Shown one piece after another: positions 28,010 through 35,746 of a stretch of DNA of 64,000 bases. Under the pieces are notes generated by a model. The model made no database searches. It saw only the letters and a list, made by a program, of their open reading frames with translations, and was not told where the DNA came from. The stretch is from CAZYFH01 sp965249175 (lineage in GTDB: Bacteria > Acidobacteriota > Vicinamibacteria > Vicinamibacterales > UBA8438): the NCBI GenBank assembly GCA_965249175.1, contig OZ252227.1:5704001-5768000 (forward strand), in the 5' to 3' direction. Position 1 is the first letter of the stretch; every line of letters starts with the position of its first letter. The translations under genes were made by a program, and so were the position numbers.

Positions 28010-28025
28010 GATTCGCGAACAGAGT

Positions 28026-29120
28026 TCATGCTGGATGTGCGGCCAGCGTTCGGTGAGCAAACCGGGCGATGCTCGCGAGGATCTCGTCGGCACTCTTGGT
28101 CCAGACGAACGGCTTCGGTTGCTCATTCGTGACCTCGATGAACTCTTGGATGGCGCGCTTGAGGGCCGCGACGCTCCGGTGGACGCCGCGGCGTAGCTGC
28201 GTAGTCGTCAGCGCTGCGAACCACCGTTCGACCAGGTTCATCCAGGACCCATAGGTCGGGGTGAAGTGCAGGTGGAATCGCGGACGCTTGGCCAACCAGC
28301 GGTGAATGATCGCGGTTTTGTGCGTCCCGTAGTTGTCCACGATCAGGTGCACGTCCAGGTCGGCGGGGACGTGCGCGTCGATCGCATCGAGGAACGTGCG
28401 AAACTCGATCGAGCGATGCCGCTGGTGCATGGCGGCGAGCACCTCGCCCGTCTTGACGTCGAGGGCCGCAAACAGCGAGGTCGTGCCGTGCCGCCGATAA
28501 TCATGCGTGCGCCGCTCGGCCTGCCCGGGTTGCATGGGCAGCAGGGGGGCCGTCCGATCCATCGCCTGAATCTGCGACTTCTCGTCCACGCAGAGCACCA
28601 GGGCATGGTCCGGCGGATTGACGTACAGCCCGACGATATCGCGCACCTTCTCGACCAGCTGCGGGTCTGGCGACAGCTTGAAGGTCTCGCTGCGATGCGG
28701 CTGCAACCCAAAGGCCTGCCACATGCGCTGGATGGTCATGTGACTCAGGCCCGTCGCCTTCGCCATATCGCGCGTGCTCCAATGCGTCGCCCCACGAGGC
28801 GTGGTCTCCAGGGTCGCAATCACCACCTGCTCCACCTGCGCATCGGTAATCCGCCGTGGCGTGCCCGGGCGCGGTTCGTCGATCAACCCCTCCAGCCGGT
28901 CGCGCAGAAAGCGCGTGCGCTACTTGCCCACGGTGGTCCGCGAGACCTGGAGGCGTCTGGCGATGCAGGTCGTCGACCGGCCGGCCGCACAGGCCAGGAT
29001 GATGCGGGCGCGCCGCGCCACCTGCGGGGCACTCCGCGACCGGTGGGCCCACGAGTCGAGCCGTTGCCGTTCGTCTTCACTCACTGTGACTGTCACCGGG
29101 GCAGGACCTCTCACGTGCAC
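28026..29120 (-). pseudogene. IS630 transposase, interrupted by in-frame stop
   Basis: Reads as 66 residues (28920-29120) and 286 residues (28026-28886) in the same frame, separated by a TAG at 28920-28922 where GKWRTRF would be expected, a TGG to TAG change. The first part is the helix-turn-helix region (ARIILACAAG, IARRLQVSRTTVGK). The second carries the catalytic triad: D in CVDEKSQIQ, D in IVDNYGTHK, E in MNLVERWFA. Unbroken length would be about 364 residues, normal for the family. The element is probably immobile unless the stop is suppressed or is a base-call error. Confidence 0.88.
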
Positions 29121-29167
29121 CTCCTATCGAGGGATACGCCGAGGTCGCCATAACCGTTTACTTGTTT

Positions 29168-29181
29168 CTGTTACAGGACAC
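29168..29181 (-). repeat. right terminal inverted repeat of IS630-type element
   Basis: CTGTTACAGGACAC followed by TA (29182-29183). The next base makes TAG, a stop in the frame of the adjacent DUF2332 remnant. Confidence 0.92.
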
Positions 29182-29184
29182 TAG

Positions 29185-30071
29185 CTGAACTACCCTTCGA
29201 TCAGCGCCAGGCCACAGCCACCGAACGATGTGTTCCCCTCCTTTCGATCCTTCTGCCTCGAGCACAAGAGCGAGCTGTCGGCGACTATCCGAGCGCGCAC
29301 GGTGCAATTCACGACCGTCGGCCGCGCGGCCATCGTGCTGCCGGCGATGGTCGTCGTCGCGAGGGAAGCCGGCGAGCCGCTGTCGTTGATCGAGGTCGGC
29401 TCGAGCGCCGGCCTGCTCACGTTGTTCGATCGCTACCGCTATGACTACCGGGCCGCCGGCAGCTGCGGCGATCAGGATGCGCCATTGGTGTCCGGCTGCT
29501 CTTTTCGCGACATGCCACCCCTGCCCAGCGTGATGCCGACGATCGGACGCCGCGCGGGGATCGATCTCAAGCCGATCGATCCTCGCGATCCGTCTGAGCG
29601 CCGCTGGCTCGACGCGCTGTTGCCGCCCGACTGGACGGAGGAGCGTCGCCAGCTTCGCGCAGTCCTCGATTTTCGCGCCCAGACCCCCTTGAGGTCCATG
29701 CGGGCGACGCACTGGACATCGTCCCGCGGCTGCTGACCGAGATCGCCGACCCCGTCTGCGTATTCCACGCCCACTGCCTCTATCAATGGTCGCTCCCCCT
29801 GCATATCGCGTTCGAGACACTCCTGCGCGAGGCAAGCCGAGACCGGACCATTCACCGGCTCGGAATGGAGTACGCCGATCGACGGTCATCGCCAATCCCT
29901 TGGCCCAGGGACTACGACGGCGACCCGGTGCTGACTTACGAGATCACCCACTCCGTCTACCACGACGGCGAGCACCGGGCCATGCGCCTGGCGGTCTATG
30001 ACGGGTTCGGCAAGGTCGCCGTCTGGCTTCCAGCCGGTCCGGAGACGCACATTGGTGACGTATATCGTTAG
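29185..30071 (+). pseudogene. DUF2332 protein, 5' end removed at IS junction, one frameshift
   Basis: Homology starts directly at the insertion-sequence end with LNYPSISARP and FRSFCLEHKSEL, then VGRAAIVLPAM and LIEVGSSAGLLTLFDRYRYDY, which resemble a SAM-binding glycine loop, as in DUF2332. The usual first 70-80 residues are absent and are not found left of the element. A missing C in a run of five C near 29686 shifts the frame; after it the sequence continues LEVHAGDALDIVPRL to the natural end GPETHIGDVYR. The family function is unknown. The truncation is probably real, whereas the frameshift may be an error. Confidence 0.82.
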
Positions 30072-30074
30072 CCC

Positions 30075-30870
30075 ATGCGATACGCCCTCTCCGTGATCGC
30101 CGCCTTCAGCCTGACATCGCCGATCTCGGCCCAGACGCCCGGACACCGTCTTGCTGGAGGAGCTCACCTGGATGGAGGTCCGGGACGCGGTGGGCGCCGG
30201 GACGACGACCGTGATCATTCCGACCGGCGGGACCGAGCAGAACGGCCCGCACATGGTCCTCGCGAAGCACAACTACCTCGTCAAGTACAAGGCCGGCGAG
30301 ATCGCCAGGCGTCTGGGGCAGACGCTGGTGGCGCCAGTGATGGCCTACGTCCCGGAAGGCGACGTCGATCCGCCGACGGGTCATATGCGCTTCGCCGGCA
30401 CGATCACCACACCGCCGGACGTGTTCGCGCAGGTGCTGGAGTTCGCGGCCAGAAGCCTCCGGCAGCACGGCTTCCGCGACATCGCCCTCATCGGCGACAG
30501 CGGCGGCAACCAGACCGCCCAGCAGGCGGTCGCCGACGCGCTCAATCGCGAATGGGCCAGCACGCCGACACGCGTGCACCACGGGACCGCCTACTACCCC
30601 GGCCCAGGCGACGATTGGCTACAGGAGCAAGGCGAGACCGCGGAGGACGTCGGCTCGCACGCCAGCATTCACGACACGGCGAGCCTGCTGTTTCTCAACC
30701 CGTCGATGCTCCGCCTGGACCGGCTTGGTAAGGGCGTGGCGGGAGACGGGAGCGGCCTGGTCGGCAACGCCGCGCGGTCGACGGCGGAGTACGGCGAGCG
30801 GATCCTGGAAATGCAGATTGACGCCGCCGTCGAGCAGATCCGTGTGCTGCGCGGGAGCCGACGACCGTAG
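30075..30870 (+). pseudogene. creatininase-family amidohydrolase, one frameshift
   Basis: From ATG 30075 a signal peptide (YALSVIAAFSLTSPISAQTP) runs into a shift near 30140: one extra G in GGAC. From about 30147 the frame continues DTVLLEELTWMEVRDAV, IPTGGTEQNGPHM, and GDSGGNQTAQQ to the end. Creatininase proteins are zinc amidohydrolases; E in GGTEQNGPH, H and D residues downstream are consistent with the metal site. An internal ATG at 30151 could give an unexported protein. It starts four bases after the DUF2332 stop. Substrate unknown. Confidence 0.82.
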
Positions 30871-30889
30871 GATGCTCAAGACCTTGACG

Positions 30890-30917
30890 ATTACACGATA
30901 CACGGGTATCGTGTAAT
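30890..30917. promoter_or_regulatory. 12-bp perfect inverted repeat, probable HigA operator
   Basis: ATTACACGATAC, spacer ACGG, then GTATCGTGTAAT. All twelve arm bases pair. It lies nine bases before the higB start codon, where Xre-type HigA antitoxins bind to repress their own operon. AT content is higher than in the surroundings, which fits a promoter region. Confidence 0.8.
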
Positions 30918-30926
30918 AGGTCGACG

Positions 30927-31217
30927 TTGATCCAATCATTCGCCGACGAAACCACCGTCGCGCTGTTTCGAGACCGGAACACTCGTCAAGCAAGGCGAAT
31001 ACCGCAGGACCTCTGGCGACCGGTCCAGCGGAAACTCAAGGCGCTGGATGTCGCAGTGCGGCTCGAAGATCTGCGGATTCCGGCAGGCAATCGGCTAGAG
31101 AGGCTCCGGGGGAAACAGGCCGGGCGCCACAGCATTCGAGTCAATGACCAGTACCGCGTCACGTTTCGCTGGGTGCAAGGACATGCCTACGAAGTCCGCG
31201 TCGAAGACTATCACTAG
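30927..31217 (+). CDS. higB: HigB-like toxin, RelE/ParE superfamily
   Basis: 96 residues from a TTG at 30927. Ends with the HigB signature YRVTFRWVQGHAYEVRVEDYH region, preceded by NRLERLRGKQAGRHSIRV. HigB cleaves mRNA on the ribosome. The N-terminus LIQSFADETTVALF aligns with the usual IxSFxxKxxxxxF start, which supports TTG; no better start is in frame. It is followed by higA, overlapping by 35 bases in another frame. The toxin-first order is typical of higBA. Confidence 0.9.
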   Translation: MIQSFADETTVALFRDRNTRQARRIPQDLWRPVQRKLKALDVAVRLEDLRIPAGNRLERLRGKQAGRHSIRVNDQYRVTFRWVQGHAYEVRVEDYH

Positions 31218-31485
31218 GGATCCGGACTGGCTCGGGCCGGCGATTCCGCCGGGGGAGATGCTGCTCGAAGAGTTCCTCAAGCCGCTCGGTCTCCGGCAGG
31301 TCGAGGCGGCGGCCACGCTTGGGGTGTCTGTGAATCGCCTGAATGAGATTGTCCTTGGCAAGCGGCGGGTCACGGCAGACACTGCGCTTCGCCTAGCGCG
31401 CTTTCTCAAGACATCGCCTCAGTTCTGGATGCGGCTTCAGGCGGACTGGGATCTTCATCAGGCCATACATCGGGCGGCGTCATAG
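31183..31485 (+). CDS. higA: HigA-like antitoxin, Xre family
   Basis: 100 residues from ATG 31183 (MPTKSAS), which overlaps higB; an earlier in-frame ATG at 31144 lies deep inside higB and was rejected. The helix-turn-helix reads RQVEAAATLGVSVNRLNEIVLGKR, preceded by IPPGEMLLEEFLKPLGL and followed by TADTALRLARFLKTSPQFWMRLQ, the HigA/VapI consensus. It neutralises HigB and represses the operon, probably through the inverted repeat at 30890-30917. Confidence 0.92.
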   Translation: MPTKSASKTITRDPDWLGPAIPPGEMLLEEFLKPLGLRQVEAAATLGVSVNRLNEIVLGKRRVTADTALRLARFLKTSPQFWMRLQADWDLHQAIHRAAS

Positions 31486-31499
31486 TCGGGGGGACGCCG

Positions 31500-31505
31500 T
31501 ATAAT
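31500..31505 (+). promoter_or_regulatory. TATAAT -10 box before kinase gene
   Basis: A perfect TATAAT 26 bases before the kinase ATG at 31532. The paralogous kinase at 38214 has TATAAT 22 bases before its ATG. No convincing -35 hexamer is seen at either site. Confidence 0.45.
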
Positions 31506-31531
31506 CCGGCCGACTCTTCCTCGACAGCACT

Positions 31532-34290
31532 ATGGCTCTGCAGGTCGGCGCTCGTCTGGCGCATTACGAGGTCGCCGCCCTCATCGGGGAGGGGGGAATG
31601 GGCCAGGTCTACCGCGCGCACGACACGAAGCTCGACCGTGATGTCGCGCTCAAGGTGCTCCCAGACCTATTCGCCAACGACTCCGATCGGTTGGCTCGCT
31701 TTCAGCGCGAGGCCAAGGTTCTCGCGTCGCTCAATCACCCGAACATCGGAAGCATCTACGGCTTCGAAGAAGACGAGGCGGAGGGCGCGAAGGTCAGCGC
31801 GCTCGTCCTCGAGCTCATCGAGGGGCCGACGTTGGCGGATCGCATCGCGAAGGCGCCGATGCCGCTAGGCGAAGCGATCCCGATCGCCACGCAGATTGCC
31901 GAAGCGCTCGAAGCGGCGCATGAGCAGGGAATCATCCACCGCGACCTGAAGCCGGCGAACGTCAAGGTGAAGCCCGACGGCACGGTGAAGGTCCTCGACT
32001 TCGGATTGGCGAAGGCGTTTCAGACCGACGCCAGTGATCCCGGCGTCTCAGCCTCGCCGACGATCTCCCTGACGGCAGCGGCCACACAAATGGGGATGGT
32101 GATCGGGACAGCGGCGTATATGGCTCCCGAGCAGGCGAAAGGAGCCGCCGTCGACAAGCGGGCGGACGTCGGGCCTTCGGCTGCGTGCTGTTCGAGATGT
32201 TGACCGGCCGGCGCGTCTTTGAGGCGCGTGACGTGTCGGAAGTCCTGGCGTCGGTGTTGCTGAAGGACCCGGACCTCACGAGCCTGCCGACGAATGTGCC
32301 ACCGGGCGTGCGCTCGTTGCTTGCCCGATGCCTCGTCAAGGAGTCGAAGGACCGCCTGCGGGATATCGGGGAGGCCAGGCTCGCCTTGCGGGATGTCGGA
32401 ACGACTTCCGCATCGAGCGTACCGGCTGATTCACCACCGACATCGGCCACGCCGACTGCCGGCAGGCGGCAGCTTCAGGTGTGGCAGCGACCAGTGGCGA
32501 TCGTCGGCACCGTGCTGGTTGCTGTGCTCGTCACCGGCCTCGCCGTCTGGAGCCTCACCCGCCCCGACGCGGTTCCCGTCGAGGTGATGCGGTTCGTCAT
32601 CCCTCCATCCGAAGCCGCCCCGTTCGACTTCTCCGGCCCCTGTCCGGACGTGGCGATTTTCCGCAGACGGCACGCAGGTCGTCTACCAAACGCGTGACGC
32701 GGGCGGCGGCCTTCAGCTCACGCTGCGGCCCATCGACCAGCTCAGTGGCGCGCCTCTGCGAGGTGGAGAGGGCGGCAATTGCGCCTTCTTCTCCGCGGAC
32801 GGCGAGTGGGTCGGCTTCGTCGCTGACGGCTCCCGCAATACGCTCCGCAAGGTATCGATCTTTGGCGGTCCCCCCGTGACGCTGGCCGAGCTCCCGTCGA
32901 ACATCGCCGGTGGGAGCTGGGGGAACGACGACCAAATCGTCGTCGGCCAGCTGGGCGGCAGCTTGTTCCGCGTGCCGGGAGGCGGAGGCGGAGGCGACCC
33001 CGAACCCCTCGCGACCCCTGATGCCGATCAGGATGAGGTGGGTTACTACTGGCCCAGCATCATCCCTGGCAGGCAGGCTGTGCTGTTCGGCGTGGATGTC
33101 GGCGAGGGGTCGGGCGCGCAGCAACTCGCGGTCGTTGCACTCGACACGGGTGACGTGACGCGCCTCGGACTGAGCGGAGCCAACCCTCGCTACGCGTCGA
33201 CGGGTCATGTCGTGTACGCCGTCGCGGATGGTTCGGTACGGGCGGGTTCGACGTCGAGCGCCTCGAGGTGACGGGGAACCCGGTACCGCTGATCGAGGAC
33301 GTGGTGGTGAAGGGCACCGGTGCAGCCAACTTCGGCATCGCCGATAGCGGTCGGCTAGCGTATGCGTCGGGACGTGCTGGCGCAACCGAGCGAACGCTGG
33401 TCTGGGTTGATCGGGACGGGCGCGAAGAACCGCTTGCCGCCGAGCCAGGGGATTACACGACGCCGCGGGTATCACCGGACGGCACGCGGGTGGCGGTCGA
33501 CCGGAGTGAGTCGGGCAACACTGATGTGTGGGTCTACAGCATCGCGCGCGGGACGTTGACCCTCGTAACCACCGACGCGGCAGTTGACAGCCACCCATTG
33601 TGGACCTTCGACAGCGCGCGGCTGGTGTTTCAATCCAACCGGGAGGGTGGGCGCGCGTTGTTCTGGAAAGCGGCGGACGGGACAGGCTCGGCAGAGCGCC
33701 TCATGGAGAGCGATAGTCCGAACTTCGTCGGGCCGGCTGGGTGGTCCGCCGACGGCGGCTCGTTGATCTTCAGCGAGCTCCTGCAGGGTGGCTACGACAT
33801 CGGTATCCTCTCGATCGAGGGGAGCCGCCAGCCGGCCGCGCTTCTCCGGATGGGGTTCGCCGAAATGGCTCCGACCGTCTCGCCGGATGGCGCATGGCTC
33901 GCCTACTTCACCGACGAGACGGGGCAGAACGAGGTCTACGTGCAGCGGTTTCCCGGCCTGGGTGAGAAACAGCAGATCTCGATCGGCGGCGGGCGGGAGC
34001 CTCTGTGGTCGCCCGACGGGGGTGAGCTGTTCTACCGCAGCCCACGCGGACTAATGGCGGTCCCGATTCTCGACATGGAGCCGACGTTGCGCGCGGGCAC
34101 GCCAGCGATTCTCTTCGACCAGCCGTACGCCCGCTTTATCGAGAGGCGGAACTACGACATCCATCCCGATGGCCAGCGGTTCCTGTTTCTCAAGGAAGGC
34201 GCTGCGACCGACGACCCCGCGGCAGAACCGCAGATCGTCGTGGTCTTGAACTGGTTTCAAGAGCTGCTCGAGCGCGTGCCCGTTCCTTAA
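31532..34290 (+). pseudogene. Ser/Thr kinase with beta-propeller, three frameshifts
   Basis: Kinase domain from MALQVGARLAHYEVAALIGEG with GEGGMGQVY, HRDLKPANV and DFGLAKAF. A missing T at about 32170 (GACGTCGGG for GACGTCTGGG) breaks VWAFGCVLFEM. The next frame holds the end of the kinase domain and the membrane span (AIVGTVLVAVLVTGLAVWSL). An extra T near 32657 and a shift near 33245 divide the TolB-like propeller (SADGTQVVYQTR, SPDGTRVAVDR, EVYVQRFPG). Repaired length is about 919 residues, equal to the intact paralog at 9054. A close paralog at 38214 shares the kinase domain almost residue by residue. The receptor ligand is unknown. Confidence 0.85.
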
Positions 34291-34336
34291 CCCCGAGCCG
34301 AGTTGTGTTGCGTGTCGCGAGTCTGTCGCCGCGCGT

Positions 34337-34359
34337 GCAGGCCTGAAGGCCTGCGCTAC
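34337..34359. repeat. REP-like palindrome
   Basis: GCAGGCC, loop TGAA, GGCCTGC, then GCTAC. It lies in the gap after the kinase gene at 31532 and before the convergent small coiled-coil gene, so it could also serve as a bidirectional terminator. Confidence 0.8.
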
Positions 34360-34407
34360 CTGTGTTGCGTGGCGTCGCGCGTGGCTTAGCCGCGCCGGCA
34401 GGCACGC

Positions 34408-34680
34408 TTAGGAGCCGACCAGAGCGCCGACGACCGCGAGCAGTATCGCGACCTGGACGCCGACGATCCAGACGAACTGCCGCGACATCTTCTGGTCGAG
34501 GGCGCCGACCTTGAGGTCAAGCCGCTGCTCGAGCGCTTCGAACCGTCGGTCCACAGCCTCAAACCGCCGGTCGACCTTCTGGGCGAGCTGCGCCACCATC
34601 CCGCGCAACTCACCAAATCCGCGGGAGTGTTCTTCCACCTTGCCTTCAAGGAAAGCGACGCGCTCGTCGATCGTCGGCAT
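34408..34680 (-). CDS. small coiled-coil, tail-anchored membrane protein
   Basis: 90 residues. An N-terminal acidic helix (DERVAFLEGKVEEHSRG) and heptad-like coiled coil VDRRFEAVDRRFEALEQRLD, then a C-terminal membrane helix QFVWIVGVQVAILLAVVGAL. This is the general layout of DUF1640/LemA-unrelated small coiled-coil proteins found in many bacteria; the function is unknown. The protein would face the cytoplasm. It stands alone between the kinase and ThuA genes, with an empty 120-base gap upstream. Confidence 0.7.
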   Translation of the reverse strand: MPTIDERVAFLEGKVEEHSRGFGELRGMVAQLAQKVDRRFEAVDRRFEALEQRLDLKVGALDQKMSRQFVWIVGVQVAILLAVVGALVGS

Positions 34681-34800
34681 CGGTGCGGCTCCCTGACGCG
34701 CGGAGCAGCGTTAATGCCGTGGCTTCGCTGCGTCACGCGCAGGATCTGCCACAAGGCGTCCAGCTCAGGGTGGCGTTTCCTTCGGAACCAACGGGCCGGT

Positions 34801-35739
34801 CTAGCGCAGGCTGACGCCGAGCGCCGTCGGGAAGCGGTCGGGAACCGCTTGGGTCACCTCGCCGGTGGCCGCCCACTCGGCGCCGCGCTGGATCAGCGTG
34901 ATGAAACCTACGCACTCGATCGCCGGCCACGGGCCCGAGCCGACCGCGGCACCGCCATCGACGTGGCCCATCGCGGTGCCGAGCACCCGGCCCTCGCCGT
35001 ATCGAATCGTATAGACCATCGGCTCGTCATCGCCGGTGCCGTGCGTCCGCTCACCCCAGTGCGCCTCGCGCGCGGGGTCGGAGTACGCCGTTGCCAGGAT
35101 GGTCATGTTCCGCGCTGGCCCCCGCTGGTTGCTGTAGAGCTCGTCGGTACCGTGCAGCCAGACGGGCGGCAGCCCACGCATGATCGGGTGGTCCGGTGCG
35201 CGGGTGACGACGCCGTATTCGTGCGCGTCGACGCACTCCCCCGCGTGGCCCGGACCATGCTCGAGGACCATCGAGCCGCCGCGGTACTTCACGAACGGGC
35301 CGGCCGTCTCATCACGGCCGCCCCAGCCGCCGATCCCGATCATCAGGTTGAACGCCTCCCAGTCCTTGAACGTGTGGTTGACGGCGTGCGCGTAGACCAG
35401 GCCGCCGCCGTTCTCCATGTACCGCTCGAACGAGCGCTCGACCTCTCGCGACCACGCATCGCCGTTGTACTCCAGCACGACGACGTCATAGCGATCGAAG
35501 TCGGGCGCGAAGCCGCTCATGTCCTCGCCGCCCGGTGGGCTGGTCACGACATCGACCTCGAAGAGGCCGGTCGCTTCGAGAATGCCCTTGTAGTGCGCGC
35601 TCAGGACCTGCCATCCGTGATTGTTCTGGCCAGTGAGGACCATGGCCCTGAGTGTGTCTCGCTGCTCGGCGTGCACGGACCACGCGATGCCGGCCAGCAC
35701 GGCGAGAGCGGCAAATGACCGTAGTGGTGTTCGCTTCAT
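34801..35739 (-). CDS. secreted ThuA-domain protein
   Basis: 312 residues from ATG 35739 (MKRTPLRS), giving a signal peptide ending SVHAEQ. ThuA fold landmarks: MVLTGQNNHGWQ, YDVVVLEYNGD, ENGGGLVYAHAVNHTF, DHPIMRGLPPVWLHGTDELY, and the terminal YGEGRVLGTAMGH. ThuA proteins are glutamine-amidotransferase-like and linked to sugar (trehalose) utilisation, but the exact reaction is unknown. It starts eight bases after the stop of the PQQ-sugar-dehydrogenase/CMD gene, so they are one operon; this pairing of ThuA with Hip-type PQQ dehydrogenases is common in related bacteria. Confidence 0.92.
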   Translation of the reverse strand: MKRTPLRSFAALAVLAGIAWSVHAEQRDTLRAMVLTGQNNHGWQVLSAHYKGILEATGLFEVDVVTSPPGGEDMSGFAPDFDRYDVVVLEYNGDAWSREVERSFERYMENGGGLVYAHAVNHTFKDWEAFNLMIGIGGWGGRDETAGPFVKYRGGSMVLEHGPGHAGECVDAHEYGVVTRAPDHPIMRGLPPVWLHGTDELYSNQRGPARNMTILATAYSDPAREAHWGERTHGTGDDEPMVYTIRYGEGRVLGTAMGHVDGGAAVGSGPWPAIECVGFITLIQRGAEWAATGEVTQAVPDRFPTALGVSLR

Positions 35740-35746
35740 GACATCC

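Larger units (their letters stand above)
27994..29183. mobile_element. IS630-family insertion sequence with TA duplication
   Basis: The element is bounded by perfect 14-bp terminal inverted repeats (GTGTCCTGTAACAG at 27996 and its complement ending at 29181), each flanked by TA, the IS630/Tc1-mariner target duplication. It carries one DDE transposase gene on the minus strand. To the left is a DUF1801 gene; to the right a DUF2332 gene begins immediately without its N-terminus. Total length between the TAs is 1186 bases, normal for the family. Confidence 0.93.
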
